From the NCBI GenBank assembly GCA_017445875.1, contig JAFSRZ010000032.1, forward strand, positions 1-60,306: a stretch of 60,306 nt of DNA, given 5' to 3'. The position numbers were made by a program, and so were the translations under genes. Positions 51,166 to 58,842 of this stretch are shown here, in pieces (the stretch's first letter is position 1; every line of letters starts with the position of its first letter). The notes below the pieces were generated by a model that did not search any database, was not told the origin of the DNA, and saw nothing but the letters and a program-made list of their open reading frames with translations. The DNA comes from Oscillospiraceae bacterium (GTDB taxonomy: Bacteria; Bacillota; Clostridia; Oscillospirales; Oscillospiraceae).

Positions 51166-52005
51166 TCAGTAGTTGAGAATCAGGACTTCCTTCCCGGTAC
51201 GCCGGTTGCCGTTACAGTTCATCATGCGCCGCACGTCCAGCGACTGTATACGATATCCCGCGTACTGTGTACGCACCCACGGGACATCATTGTTAGAGAG
51301 CATGACGTTCGCGCCGAGGGCGTCCAGACGCCGGAACAGCGCCGCCAAACGTTCGTGGTCGGACATCGGGAAGCCGTCCGCCGTGTAGTCGGTAAAATAC
51401 GCGGTGTCGCTTTCGGGTACGTAGGGGCTGTCGAAGTACACGAAGTCCCCCGCCGACACCTCCGCGCAGGCCTGTTCAAAGTCCAGACACGTCATCGTCA
51501 CGTCGGCCTCGCGCAGATACGCCGATATGGCGCGTAAATTCGCCTCGTCCATGGATTTCAGATTCGTTTTCCGGTTGTGGTTGTAGGGGACATTGAAGCG
51601 TCCCTTCCGGTTGACCCGGTACAGACCATTGTAACAACGCTTGTTCATCCAAATCAACAGCGCCGCACACTCGGCGTCAAAGTCACGGGCGGCTAACTTC
51701 TCGTTGTAGCGGTCGCGGACGGCGTAGTAGACATCTTTGCCGACGGGGGCGGCGTCGAGTTTGCGCACGTTCTCTATGACGCGCTCCACGGACATTTTGA
51801 GCTGTGCGTACAGATTCATTAACGGCTCGTTGCAGTCGTTGACCGACGCCCGCGCCGGTGTCAGCCCGAACAGTACCGCCCCGCCGCCTAAAAACGGTTC
51901 AAAGTAACGGTTACAGGCGGCGGGCATATTTTGCGCGATATGTTCCAGCAGTTGTGTTTTCCCGCCCGCCCATTTCAGGACGGGACATAATTTCCGTTCC
52001 GGCAT
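51166..52005 (-). CDS. dam: Dam-type DNA adenine methylase (DpnII partner)
   Basis: A 279-residue class alpha N6-adenine methylase with motif X/I KWAGGKTQLLEHI and FEPFLGGGAVLF, CYNGLYRVNRKGRFNVP, and the catalytic motif IV reading YFDSPYVPES instead of the standard DPPY. It should methylate the adenine in GATC and protect the host from the DpnII-like enzyme. The Ser in place of Pro is conservative enough that activity is expected, since the host must survive its own nuclease. Divergent from the HigBA pair. Confidence 0.93.
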   Translation of the reverse strand: MPERKLCPVLKWAGGKTQLLEHIAQNMPAACNRYFEPFLGGGAVLFGLTPARASVNDCNEPLMNLYAQLKMSVERVIENVRKLDAAPVGKDVYYAVRDRYNEKLAARDFDAECAALLIWMNKRCYNGLYRVNRKGRFNVPYNHNRKTNLKSMDEANLRAISAYLREADVTMTCLDFEQACAEVSAGDFVYFDSPYVPESDTAYFTDYTADGFPMSDHERLAALFRRLDALGANVMLSNNDVPWVRTQYAGYRIQSLDVRRMMNCNGNRRTGKEVLILNY

Positions 52006-52098
52006 GCGCGGACACCCCCATCTTTTGTGAACTGTCGGACGGTCTCCGATTCTACCACAAGTCGCGCCGTTTCACAAGGAAAATTTGCGCGCCGTCCA

Positions 52099-52127
52099 TT
52101 GACATTTGAATCAAAAAATGATATCAT
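52099..52127 (+). promoter_or_regulatory. Promoter of the HigBA pair
   Basis: TTGACA (52099-52104), a 17-base spacer and TATCAT (52122-52127). Because transcription would begin near 52134, upstream ATG codons such as 52126 cannot be the toxin start, which supports the TTG at 52168. Confidence 0.75.
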
Positions 52128-52167
52128 GCACCATGTCAGTACACAAAGGTGGGGCGGTGGCGTTCCG

Positions 52168-52506
52168 TTGAAAATCACATACGCGAACAGAAAAGTAAAG
52201 AAATACTTTACTGACTACGCAAAAATGCAACAAAAACTCCCGTATCAGTGGGTCACAGCTATCAAAAAGTATATGGGATACTTGGAAGCGATGGAATGTT
52301 TCGGCGACTTTCTGAAAGCTGGCTATGGAAAGCCCGAACGGCTTTCAGGCTATCCAAAGTTGAGATACTCTCTGCATGTGACACCAAACGTCCGACTGAT
52401 TCTCGAACCGAACGCGAAACAGGACACTGTCATGATTTGTACGGAAATTGAAGTGGAGGGAGTGACGGATTATCATGGCGACAAAGAAAACTGGTATATC
52501 CGCTGA
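52168..52506 (+). CDS. HigB-family (RelE superfamily) toxin
   Basis: A 112-residue toxin: KITYANRKVKKYFTDYAKMQQKL at the start, then a compact region with YGKPERLSGYPKLRYSLHVTPNVRLIL and a C-terminal VDYHGDK-like stretch (VTDYHGDKENWY), as in HigB/YgjM-type mRNA interferases. Like other HigB toxins it precedes its antitoxin, with a 32-base overlap. I chose the TTG at 52168 behind GGTGGGGCGGTGG because the promoter position rules out earlier ATGs. Confidence 0.8.
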   Translation: MKITYANRKVKKYFTDYAKMQQKLPYQWVTAIKKYMGYLEAMECFGDFLKAGYGKPERLSGYPKLRYSLHVTPNVRLILEPNAKQDTVMICTEIEVEGVTDYHGDKENWYIR

Positions 52507-52837
52507 TTTGCTGATTCATCCGGGCGAGGCCGTTGTCGACATTTTGGAACTGCGCCATATGACGTGGGACGAACTTGTACTTGCCACGGGACTGCCTTCC
52601 AGTTATGTCAACGGCGTGATTGCCGGACAGCAGGATATTTCGGCGGAGTTCGCGGAGGCGCTGGAACGCGTTTTCGATGTGCCGAAATCCTTCTGGATGA
52701 ATTTGCAGGCGAACTACAACGAGGAAGTGGCGGAATTTCGGAGAGCGTCCGCCGCCAAGGACACGGCTTTTTCACTGGCGGCGGTCGTGAAACATCTTTT
52801 CGGGCGTGTCGCCAAACCCGCGAAACATCAAGTCTAA
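52475..52837 (+). CDS. HigA-family antitoxin
   Basis: A 120-residue protein with the HigA-type helix-turn-helix: HPGEAVVDILELRHMTWDELVLATGLPSSYVNGVIAGQQDISAEFAEALERVFDVPKSFWMNLQANY. It should neutralise the upstream toxin and repress their shared promoter. It overlaps the toxin gene and ends just before a strong terminator. Confidence 0.9.
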   Translation: MATKKTGISADLLIHPGEAVVDILELRHMTWDELVLATGLPSSYVNGVIAGQQDISAEFAEALERVFDVPKSFWMNLQANYNEEVAEFRRASAAKDTAFSLAAVVKHLFGRVAKPAKHQV

Positions 52838-52845
52838 TCGAACAG

Positions 52846-52878
52846 ACCGGAGCGGCGCAACGCCGTTCCGGTTATTTG
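52846..52878 (+). terminator. Terminator after higBA
   Basis: ACCGGAGCGGCG pairs with CGCCGTTCCGGT (one mismatch) and is followed by TATTTG. It also lies at the end of the convergent trmO gene. Confidence 0.75.
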
Positions 52879-52880
52879 TG

Positions 52881-53555
52881 TCAGGGCTTTGCGATGTCGA
52901 CGACTTCCAGACGTGTCCCGGAGACCCGGAAGCGTACTTCCAGACCGGCGAAGCCGAAGCCGTAGAGGCGTTGGGGGTCGTGCTGATAGCGCGGGCGTGG
53001 GTCTTGGGCGAGTACGGCGGCGAGGGCGGCGCGGTCTTGTTCGGGGACGCATTGGAGCAGGGACGGGGGAATGTCGACGGACAGCGCCGGGCGGGGCGGT
53101 TCCGCCGCGAAGCCGCCGGACGCGTCGGGGTGGGCGTCGGTGTAGGGGAGATAGGGCTTGATATCCAGAATGGGGGTACCGTCGACCAAATCCGCGCCCC
53201 GGACATAGAGTATATCGCCGTCTATGCGTTCGAGTTCGACGGACGAGAGGCCGACAGGGTTCGGGCGGAACGGGGAACGCGTGGCGAACACGCCGACACG
53301 CTGATTACCGCCGAGTCGGGGCGGACGCACAGTGGGAGACCACGTGTCACGGGCGGCGCGGTCAAAGACCCAAATCAGCCACAAATGGGAGAAGCCGTCG
53401 AGGCCGCGCAGGGCGTCGGGGTTGCGGAACGGCGGTTCAAACACGATACGCGCCCGCAAGTCGGGGACTAAGCCGCTTTGACGCGGAACGCCGAATTTTG
53501 TCGGGAACGCGCTTTCAATGTGAGCAATCACGCGCAGTTGGTAGGATGAATCCAT
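52881..53555 (-). CDS. trmO: TrmO, tRNA t6A37 N6-methyltransferase
   Basis: A 224-residue protein of the TsaA/TrmO family: RVIAHIESAFPTKFGVPRQSGL, LDGFSHLWLIWVFD, GVFATRSPFRPNPVGLSSVELERI and GTPILDIKPYLPY. It methylates threonylcarbamoyladenosine at position 37 of tRNAs using S-adenosylmethionine. The start at 53555 follows AAAGGAG. It sits among toxin-antitoxin and restriction genes without an obvious link to them. Confidence 0.92.
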   Translation of the reverse strand: MDSSYQLRVIAHIESAFPTKFGVPRQSGLVPDLRARIVFEPPFRNPDALRGLDGFSHLWLIWVFDRAARDTWSPTVRPPRLGGNQRVGVFATRSPFRPNPVGLSSVELERIDGDILYVRGADLVDGTPILDIKPYLPYTDAHPDASGGFAAEPPRPALSVDIPPSLLQCVPEQDRAALAAVLAQDPRPRYQHDPQRLYGFGFAGLEVRFRVSGTRLEVVDIAKP

Positions 53556-53623
53556 GTCACGCACTCCTTTCTGTCGCGTCAGGGAAGCGAAAAGCGGACA
53601 CCGTACGGTGTCCGCTTCTGCCA

Positions 53624-53929
53624 TTAGACTTTGCTATAGCGGCGCTGGACTTCGCGGTAGACTTTATCATCCTCCCGCTTGCCAACGGCGAGGACAAGCA
53701 CAGTCTCCCGTTGCGCAATCGGGAGATAGACGACGCGAATGCCTAACGCGCTGAGCTTGATTCGGCGCAGTCCTGTGAGATTGCGTCCGTGCTTATGTCC
53801 GAGGGGTTTTCCGTACTCCGTGGGCTGTCGGCGGAGCTTCGCCAAGGCCATTTGCACGGCTTTCCGCTGACTGCCGTCGAGAGCCTTCATATCGTCCTGA
53901 ACCTCCGGGAGATATTCTATTTGACACAT
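53624..53929 (-). CDS. RelE/ParE-family toxin
   Basis: A 101-residue protein with a RelE-like core: CQIEYLPEVQDDMKALDGSQRKAVQMALAKL, LRRIKLSALGIRVVYLPI and TVLVLAVGKREDDKVYREV. It probably cleaves mRNA on the ribosome or, if ParE-like, inhibits gyrase. The Phd-like antitoxin lies upstream with a 112-base AT-rich gap, longer than usual. It starts behind AAGGAG. Confidence 0.85.
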   Translation of the reverse strand: MCQIEYLPEVQDDMKALDGSQRKAVQMALAKLRRQPTEYGKPLGHKHGRNLTGLRRIKLSALGIRVVYLPIAQRETVLVLAVGKREDDKVYREVQRRYSKV

Positions 53930-54041
53930 GGTATGTACTCCTTCCCATTCATTCGCAAGCGCGGCGGTGTTGGTTAAATTGCATATTGATTATAACAATT
54001 TTTCCGCCGTAGTTTTGCAAATTTTTGGGCAGGACGCCATA

Positions 54042-54365
54042 TCATTCCAAGTCGATATCCTCCCAGCCGGTGAGGTCGTTTTCGTCGATACCGAGGCGGG
54101 CGTTCATGTCGTGCCAAGAGACGGTTTCAGACGGGTTGTAACGGGTCAGGCGTTCGAGCGACACGGCGAGCATACGGGCGTCGTGGAGTTCGTCGGACAT
54201 GCGGATGTACTCATCAGGGGAGAGCAGGACACATTCGGCGCTATTGTTCTTAATAACCACCTTTGCGCCGTTCTTCTTGACTTCCTCAAAGATTCTACCC
54301 GCGAGGCCGCGATTGAATGAGGAAATCGGCACCGTATCCCGAATTGCGCTTGCGACATTGACCAT
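54042..54365 (-). CDS. Phd/YefM-family antitoxin
   Basis: A 107-residue protein with the Phd/YefM DNA-binding fold: TVPISSFNRGLAGRIFEEVKKNGAKVVIKNNSAECVLLSPDEYIRM. The C-terminal 50 residues should bind the RelE-like toxin encoded downstream. I chose the ATG at 54365 behind AAAGGGGG. Confidence 0.85.
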   Translation of the reverse strand: MVNVASAIRDTVPISSFNRGLAGRIFEEVKKNGAKVVIKNNSAECVLLSPDEYIRMSDELHDARMLAVSLERLTRYNPSETVSWHDMNARLGIDENDLTGWEDIDLE

Positions 54366-54478
54366 GGTCAAGCCCCCTTTCCTTACGTCGCTTGACAGTA
54401 TAGCGGATTTCCATGGATTTGTCAACAGGTTTGCTGATAATTTTATCAGTGGATTTACTGATGTTTTGACAATTTTTT

Positions 54479-54504
54479 ACGCCCGCCTTTGTGGGCGGGC
54501 GTAC
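54479..54504. other. Perfect GC-rich hairpin beside the repeat lipoprotein gene
   Basis: ACGCCCGCC and GGCGGGCGT pair around a short loop. The T-run lies on the wrong side for the minus-strand lipoprotein gene, and no plus-strand gene precedes it, so it is not a canonical terminator. Confidence 0.5.
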
Positions 54505-54506
54505 TG

Positions 54507-55115
54507 TTACCGGTTCGCGCCGTTGTTCATTGATTCTCTGGCGTTCTCGACGCCGTTTCGGGCGCGTTGCACGCCGTCCTCCAGCGCGTCGGACGCCCGC
54601 TCGGTGACGGAACGTTTCCCGGTGTCGCCGTAATCGGTCACGCCGTCGCGTTTGGCGGCGGTATCGTTCCAGATATCCGTAGCGGTGCGGTTGTCGCCGG
54701 TGCCGGACGCGGTGCCGTTGCGGTTATCGGACGTGGTGCCGCTTTGACCGCCGGACATGGTGCCGTTGCGGTTACTGTCCGTGGCGGTGCCGTTCCAGTT
54801 GTCGGACGCGGTGCCGCTCTGACTGCCGGACACGGTGCCGTTGCGGTTACTGTCCGTGGCGGTGCCGCCCCAAGTGTCGGACGCGGTGCCGCTTTGACCG
54901 CCGGACACGGTGCCGTTGCGGTTACTGTCCGTGGCGGTGCCGCCCCAAGTGTCGGACGCCGTGCCGTCGCGGTTGTTGGACGCGGTGCCGTTGTTGCGGC
55001 TGTCCGTGACGGCGCGGTTGCCGTCCGGGGCGATTCCGGCGCGGTTGCTCATCGTGGAGTTGCCGCAGGCCGCCAGACTCAGCGTCAGAAGCGCCGCCAC
55101 GCAGATTCTTTTCAC
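54507..55115 (-). CDS. Low-complexity repeat lipoprotein
   Basis: A 202-residue exported protein with a lipoprotein signal (LLTLSLAACGNS, lipidated Cys at residue 17). Residues 45-140 are Thr/Ser/Asn/Gly-rich 25-residue repeats starting GGTATDSNRNGTVSG; about three complete units are visible. The C-terminal 45 residues are a charged helix (ERASDALEDGVQRARNGVENARESM). I do not recognise a family. The repeats suggest an extended, possibly phase- or length-variable surface stalk. Confidence 0.75.
   Translation of the reverse strand: MKRICVAALLTLSLAACGNSTMSNRAGIAPDGNRAVTDSRNNGTASNNRDGTASDTWGGTATDSNRNGTVSGGQSGTASDTWGGTATDSNRNGTVSGSQSGTASDNWNGTATDSNRNGTMSGGQSGTTSDNRNGTASGTGDNRTATDIWNDTAAKRDGVTDYGDTGKRSVTERASDALEDGVQRARNGVENARESMNNGANR
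54700..54960. repeat. 75-bp tandem repeats in the lipoprotein gene
   Basis: Near-identical blocks (for example around GTGCCGTTGCGGTTACTGTC) recur with a 75-base period and preserve the frame. Units differ at only a few bases, indicating recent homogenisation or expansion. Confidence 0.85.
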
Positions 55116-55333
55116 AGAAAATCCCTTCCTTTTCAGCTCGCCGCGATACCCGCGCTTATTTTCCCCCGCCGGCTGCGCGCAATGCGCGGAAAATTACGGA
55201 AAGAATTTATAATTTGTGCGTGATACCGCCCGTTTCGCCCGGATTTGCCCCCGTTCAGTAACATAAAATGAAAATTCGGGGGAATTTCCGTTCCAAGCCT
55301 GACGATTTTTTTCAAGATTTTCTGAAATTCTTC

Positions 55334-55362
55334 TTGACGAACCATAAAAAATAGGGTATGCT
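55334..55362 (+). promoter_or_regulatory. Promoter of the HPr gene
   Basis: TTGACG (55334-55339), 17 bases and TATGCT (55357-55362), followed by a leader of about 55 bases to the ATG at 55424. Confidence 0.75.
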
Positions 55363-55423
55363 AAGGCTACTTTATTACTCGCGTTCACTACTGTGTTACC
55401 TTGTGTGGGAAGGAGCGTCAAGT

Positions 55424-55687
55424 ATGCATACACAGGTCATTACCATCAACAACGAGGTGGGTCTGCACGCACGTCCGGCGACTTTCTTCATCCAGAGAGC
55501 CAACGAGTTCAAGAGCGGCATCTGGGTGGAGAAGGAGGACCGCCGCGTCAACGCCAAGAGCCTGCTGGGCGTCCTGTCGCTGGGCATCGTAAAGGGTACG
55601 ACCATTACCCTGATTGCCGACGGCAGTGACGAGGAGGAGGCGTTGAAGTCCCTTGTCGACCTCATCAATGACAACTTCGGCGAATAA
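55424..55687 (+). CDS. ptsH: HPr phosphocarrier protein
   Basis: An 87-residue HPr-family protein. GLHARPATFF carries the His that accepts phosphate from enzyme I, and KSLLGVLSLGI carries the Ser corresponding to the HPr kinase target (Ser46), so both catalytic and regulatory sites look intact. It would serve sugar uptake and carbon catabolite control with CcpA. The ATG at 55424 follows GGAAGGAG. A strong terminator follows and no ptsI is adjacent. Confidence 0.92.
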   Translation: MHTQVITINNEVGLHARPATFFIQRANEFKSGIWVEKEDRRVNAKSLLGVLSLGIVKGTTITLIADGSDEEEALKSLVDLINDNFGE

Positions 55688-55699
55688 GCCGGAACGGCG

Positions 55700-55743
55700 G
55701 AACGCGGACAGAGGCTCGGCTTCGGGCTTCTGTCCGCGTTTTC
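55700..55743 (+). terminator. Terminator after the HPr gene
   Basis: AACGCGGACAGA pairs with TCTGTCCGCGTT, with a further GC-rich inner stem, followed by TTTTCG. Confidence 0.85.
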
Positions 55744-55768
55744 GTCACGAAAGGGGAATCATCATATC

Positions 55769-55927
55769 ATGAGCGAACGCGAACAGGCAAAACAAATCTC
55801 CGCTTCTCTTGACGACAACCTTTACTGTGAAAAGCTGGTGGAGGAGTATCTGAACGACACGTCCCCCGACAAACACGAAACAATCACGCTGGAAGAACTT
55901 GCAAAGCGGGCAGGAATCGAACTGTGA
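55769..55927 (+). CDS. Small antitoxin-like protein, 52 residues
   Basis: A 52-residue acidic protein starting MSEREQAKQISASLDDNLY and ending LEELAKRAGIEL, preceded by AAAGGGG at suitable spacing. The composition and short helical design resemble C-terminal parts of small antitoxins, but I do not recognise a family. A 21-codon frame starting with GTG at 55924 follows immediately and could be a decayed partner. Confidence 0.45.
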   Translation: MSEREQAKQISASLDDNLYCEKLVEEYLNDTSPDKHETITLEELAKRAGIEL

Positions 55928-56168
55928 ACTATACGATTTTGATGGAAACAGGGAGGCATTTTGACTTTTCCGGTACGACAGGCGTTTGACTTGGCCTTTG
56001 ACTTGTCGGGCGCTAAGATTTTGATTTTCCTGAAAATTCCGCTTGTGATAATCAAAATCCGGCCTGTACGGGAATAAAACAGGCTTTTTTTCATGAAATC
56101 CGAAATTCCCATGCACTTTTGGGCGGTTTTACGCCCTCCCGCCCCGGAAAAAATACCCGTTCCCATAC

Positions 56169-56197
56169 TTGACAAACCCCTTGCGATACAGTAGAAT
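56169..56197 (+). promoter_or_regulatory. Promoter of the DHH phosphoesterase gene
   Basis: TTGACA (56169-56174), 17 bases and TAGAAT (56192-56197), about 45 bases before the ATG at 56244. The rest of the 55928-56160 gap is AT-rich and holds nothing else I can name. Confidence 0.75.
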
Positions 56198-56243
56198 GCC
56201 GTTACAGTAACATTTCCGGTTCCGTAAAACAGGAGGTATCTAT

Positions 56244-57182
56244 ATGGCACGGAAACGCCTCGTCACGCGCAGTGACTTCGACGGCCTTGTATGCGCGATG
56301 ATTCTCAAGTTTCTCAGACAGGTCGACGAAATCAAATTTGTACACCCCAAGGACGTACAGGACGGGAAAGTCGAGCTGTCCGAAAACGATATTACCACGA
56401 ACCTTCCCTTTGACCCCCGCGTCGGGATTGCCTTCGACCATCACGAGTCCGAAATCATCCGGCTGCGTCAGAAGGGCATTCACGTTGACCCGAAACAGCT
56501 CATCATCGACCCGAACGCCCGGAGCGCGGCGCGTGTGGTGTACGACTACTACGGCGGCAAGAAGGTTTTCCCGCACGTCTGGGATGATGTCATGCTGGCC
56601 GTCGACAAGGGCGACAGCGCCGACTTCACCGTCGACGAAATCCTGAACCCCAAGGAATGGGTGCTGATGAATTTCATCATGGACGCCCGTACCGGTCTGG
56701 GACGCTTCCATGACTTCCGCATTTCCAACTACGACCTCATGATGAAACTGATTGACTACTGTCTGGAACACAGTATCAACCAGATTCTGGAACTGCCCGA
56801 CGTGAAGGAGCGCACGGATTTCTATTTCCGGGAAACCGACCTGTTCAAAGAACAGTTACAGCGTCTGGCAAAGATTGACGGCAAAGTCGTCATCATCGAC
56901 CTGCGCAACGAGGAAGTAATTCACCCCGGCAACCGGTTCATGGTGTACGCGCTGTACCCGGACGCGGAAATCTCCGTACACGTGGCGTGGGGCTTCCAGA
57001 AGCAGAACACCGCCGTTATGATTGGCAAGTCCATTGTGAACCGCGCTTCGCAGTTCGACATTGGCAAGCTGTGCTTGCAGTACGGCGGCGGCGGACACCG
57101 CAACGCCGGAACGTGTCAGCTTGACAACGACACCGTGGACAGTCAGCTCCCCGACATCATCAAAGCCCTCAATGAAGGTTGA
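56244..57182 (+). CDS. DHH-family phosphoesterase (exopolyphosphatase-like)
   Basis: A 312-residue protein with DHH-family metal motifs: TRSDFDGLVCAM, GIAFDHHES and, in the C-terminal DHHA1 domain, GGGGHRNAGTCQL. Relatives are exopolyphosphatases, nano-RNases or cyclic-dinucleotide hydrolases; the substrate cannot be fixed from sequence alone. It is monocistronic with its own promoter, AGGAGG site and terminator. Confidence 0.88.
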   Translation: MARKRLVTRSDFDGLVCAMILKFLRQVDEIKFVHPKDVQDGKVELSENDITTNLPFDPRVGIAFDHHESEIIRLRQKGIHVDPKQLIIDPNARSAARVVYDYYGGKKVFPHVWDDVMLAVDKGDSADFTVDEILNPKEWVLMNFIMDARTGLGRFHDFRISNYDLMMKLIDYCLEHSINQILELPDVKERTDFYFRETDLFKEQLQRLAKIDGKVVIIDLRNEEVIHPGNRFMVYALYPDAEISVHVAWGFQKQNTAVMIGKSIVNRASQFDIGKLCLQYGGGGHRNAGTCQLDNDTVDSQLPDIIKALNEG

Positions 57183-57190
57183 TACACTCG

Positions 57191-57219
57191 CGCCCTCCCG
57201 ATTCTCCGGGAGGGCGTTT
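57191..57219 (+). terminator. Terminator after the DHH gene
   Basis: CGCCCTCCCG pairs with CGGGAGGGCG around a short loop and is followed by TTTC. Confidence 0.8.
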
Positions 57220-57302
57220 CACTTGCGGGAACACTGTCCGAAATCGCCTCACCCGGCGCGGGACTGCCGACAGGAAAACGCGACAATTTCACCGGAAATG
57301 TC

Positions 57303-57356
57303 GGGCTTTGTGCCTCCCCCGCACGGCGGGGGAGGTGTCGCGTAGCGACGGAGGGG
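57303..57356. repeat. Double-palindrome repeat (CCTCCCCCGC type)
   Basis: GCCTCCCCCG/CGGGGGAGG is followed directly by GTCGCGTAGCGAC, then GGAGGGGGC. Related palindromes occur after larC and at the right end of the window. It looks like a dispersed genomic repeat, here placed downstream of cysK. Confidence 0.7.
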
Positions 57357-57371
57357 GCAAATCGAATCGTG

Positions 57372-58334
57372 TCAGCTAATCACAGCCGCGCCGGACTGCT
57401 TCCAGTCGGAGAAAAGCGGCGTGGACAGGTACCGGTCTCCGGTGTCGGGGAACAGGACAACAATGTTTTTACCGGCGTTTTCGGGACGCTTGGCGACTTG
57501 GAGTGCCGCCCACAGTGCCGCGCCCGACGAGATACCCACTAATACGCCCTCCTCGCGTCCGACACGTTTACCGGTTTCAAAAGCGGCGTCGTTCGAGACA
57601 GCTATGACTTCGTCGTACACGGACGTATCGAGGACTTCCGGGACAAAGCCCGCGCCGATACCCTGTATCTTGTGGGAACCGCCGACGCCCTTGGACAGTA
57701 CGGGGGAACTCTCCGGCTCCACGGCAATGACTTTTACGGCGGGGTTTTTCTCTTTGAGATACGCCCCCACGCCCGTGAGTGTGCCGCCGGTGCCGACGCC
57801 CGCTATAAAGATATCTACCTTGCCGTCAGTATCGTTCCAGATTTCGGGGGCGGTCGTGGCACGGTGCGCGGCGGGGTTGGCGGGGTTGACGAACTGTCCG
57901 GGGATGAACGCGCCCGGAATTTCGGCGGCTAACTGTTCGGCGCGGGCAATAGCGCCCTTCATGCCCTTGGAACCTTCAGTCAAGACAAGTTCCGCGCCGT
58001 AGGCCTTCATCAGTTGGCGGCGCTCCAGACTCATAGTCTCCGGCATGACAATCATGATACGGTATCCCCGCGCCGCCGCCACGGACGCCAGTCCAATGCC
58101 CGTATTGCCGGAAGTCGGCTCGATAATGACGGAATCGGGCTTCAAAAGGCCTTTGGCCTCGGCGTCGTCAATCATGGCCTTGGCGATACGGTCTTTGACG
58201 CTCCCGGCGGGGTTGAAATATTCGAGTTTCGCCAGAAGTCTGGCTTTGAGCGCGTCCTTGGCCTCGATATGGGACAGTTCGAGTAAGGGCGTGCCGCCGA
58301 TTAACTGGTCAGCGGATGTGTAAATGTTACTCAT
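57372..58334 (-). CDS. cysK: Cysteine synthase A (O-acetylserine sulfhydrylase)
   Basis: A 320-residue PLP enzyme: [15 protein letters not shown] with the Schiff-base Lys, [27 protein letters not shown] for phosphate binding, and [12 protein letters not shown]. It makes cysteine from O-acetylserine and sulfide. The start at 58334 follows GGGAGGGA; a longer frame would run through the promoter. An inverted repeat just downstream of the -10 suggests repressor control. Confidence 0.95.
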   Translation of the reverse strand: MSNIYTSADQLIGGTPLLELSHIEAKDALKARLLAKLEYFNPAGSVKDRIAKAMIDDAEAKGLLKPDSVIIEPTSGNTGIGLASVAAARGYRIMIVMPETMSLERRQLMKAYGAELVLTEGSKGMKGAIARAEQLAAEIPGAFIPGQFVNPANPAAHRATTAPEIWNDTDGKVDIFIAGVGTGGTLTGVGAYLKEKNPAVKVIAVEPESSPVLSKGVGGSHKIQGIGAGFVPEVLDTSVYDEVIAVSNDAAFETGKRVGREEGVLVGISSGAALWAALQVAKRPENAGKNIVVLFPDTGDRYLSTPLFSDWKQSGAAVIS

Positions 58335-58360
58335 GGGGGAATCCCTCCCGCGAAAGATTA

Positions 58361-58379
58361 ACCTATCTTTTAGACAGGT
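58361..58379 (-). promoter_or_regulatory. Operator-like inverted repeat in the cysK leader
   Basis: ACCTATCTTTTAGACAGGT is a 19-base near-perfect inverted repeat starting eight bases after the -10 box, over the transcription start. Its size and base pattern resemble sites of Rrf2-family cysteine repressors such as CymR, which is inference. Confidence 0.6.
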
Positions 58380-58386
58380 AGGTAGT

Positions 58387-58415
58387 ATTATAGTCCGGTA
58401 CGCGGCTTCTGTCAA
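58387..58415 (-). promoter_or_regulatory. Consensus promoter of cysK
   Basis: On the minus strand TTGACA (58415-58410), exactly 17 bases and TATAAT (58392-58387). The rest of the gap to the next gene, 58416-58550, shows no further feature. Confidence 0.85.
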
Positions 58416-58550
58416 GACAAAAATTTCCCCCCACCCGGCGCTGACGGTAGGGGGAGCAACCGATTTTCCACAAAGTTTCAAAATTTGTGGAAAGTACGCG
58501 GAGGCGGGCGGAAACGAAAGCGCCTGACAGATACCTTTTTTCGGCACTTG

Positions 58551-58838
58551 TCAAAGGTTTTCGCCTGTCCGCCACGGTTCGGGGCGCGAGGCCAGCGCCG
58601 ACGCCGACAGCGGCGACAGTCGCACAATTTGCGGGTGGTAGGGGTGCGTACACACGATGAACGAGCGCGGGAGTTGTCCGGACGCGTCAATCACAAGGCC
58701 GTCGGCGTCGGCGCGGCGGAGAAAGTCGCGGGAACGTTTGTCGGCGGTGCAGTGGTCGATGTCGAAAATGCCCACGACGCTTTCGGCGCGGAGAAGCTCA
58801 TTTTGTCCGATGTAGAGATACAAAGTGTCGGGATACAT
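58551..58838 (-). CDS. remB: RemB-like extracellular matrix regulator (DUF370)
   Basis: A 95-residue protein: MYPDTLYLYIGQNELLRAESVVGIFDIDHCTADKRSRDFLRRADADG, typical of the DUF370/RemB family, followed by LPRSFIVCTHPYHPQIVRLSPLSASAL. RemA/RemB affect biofilm matrix genes in Bacillus; RemA-type proteins form DNA-binding rings. The start at 58838 lies four bases after the upstream gene's TGA. Confidence 0.85.
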   Translation of the reverse strand: MYPDTLYLYIGQNELLRAESVVGIFDIDHCTADKRSRDFLRRADADGLVIDASGQLPRSFIVCTHPYHPQIVRLSPLSASALASRPEPWRTGENL

Positions 58839-58842
58839 GGTA

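Noticed and set aside
54479-54504. Terminator for the repeat lipoprotein
   Set aside because: The T-run lies on the wrong side of the hairpin for that gene's strand.
54567-55223. Long plus-strand frame opposite the repeat lipoprotein
   Set aside because: It consists of Val/Ala/Gly repeats mirrored from the minus-strand gene, which has the lipoprotein signal.
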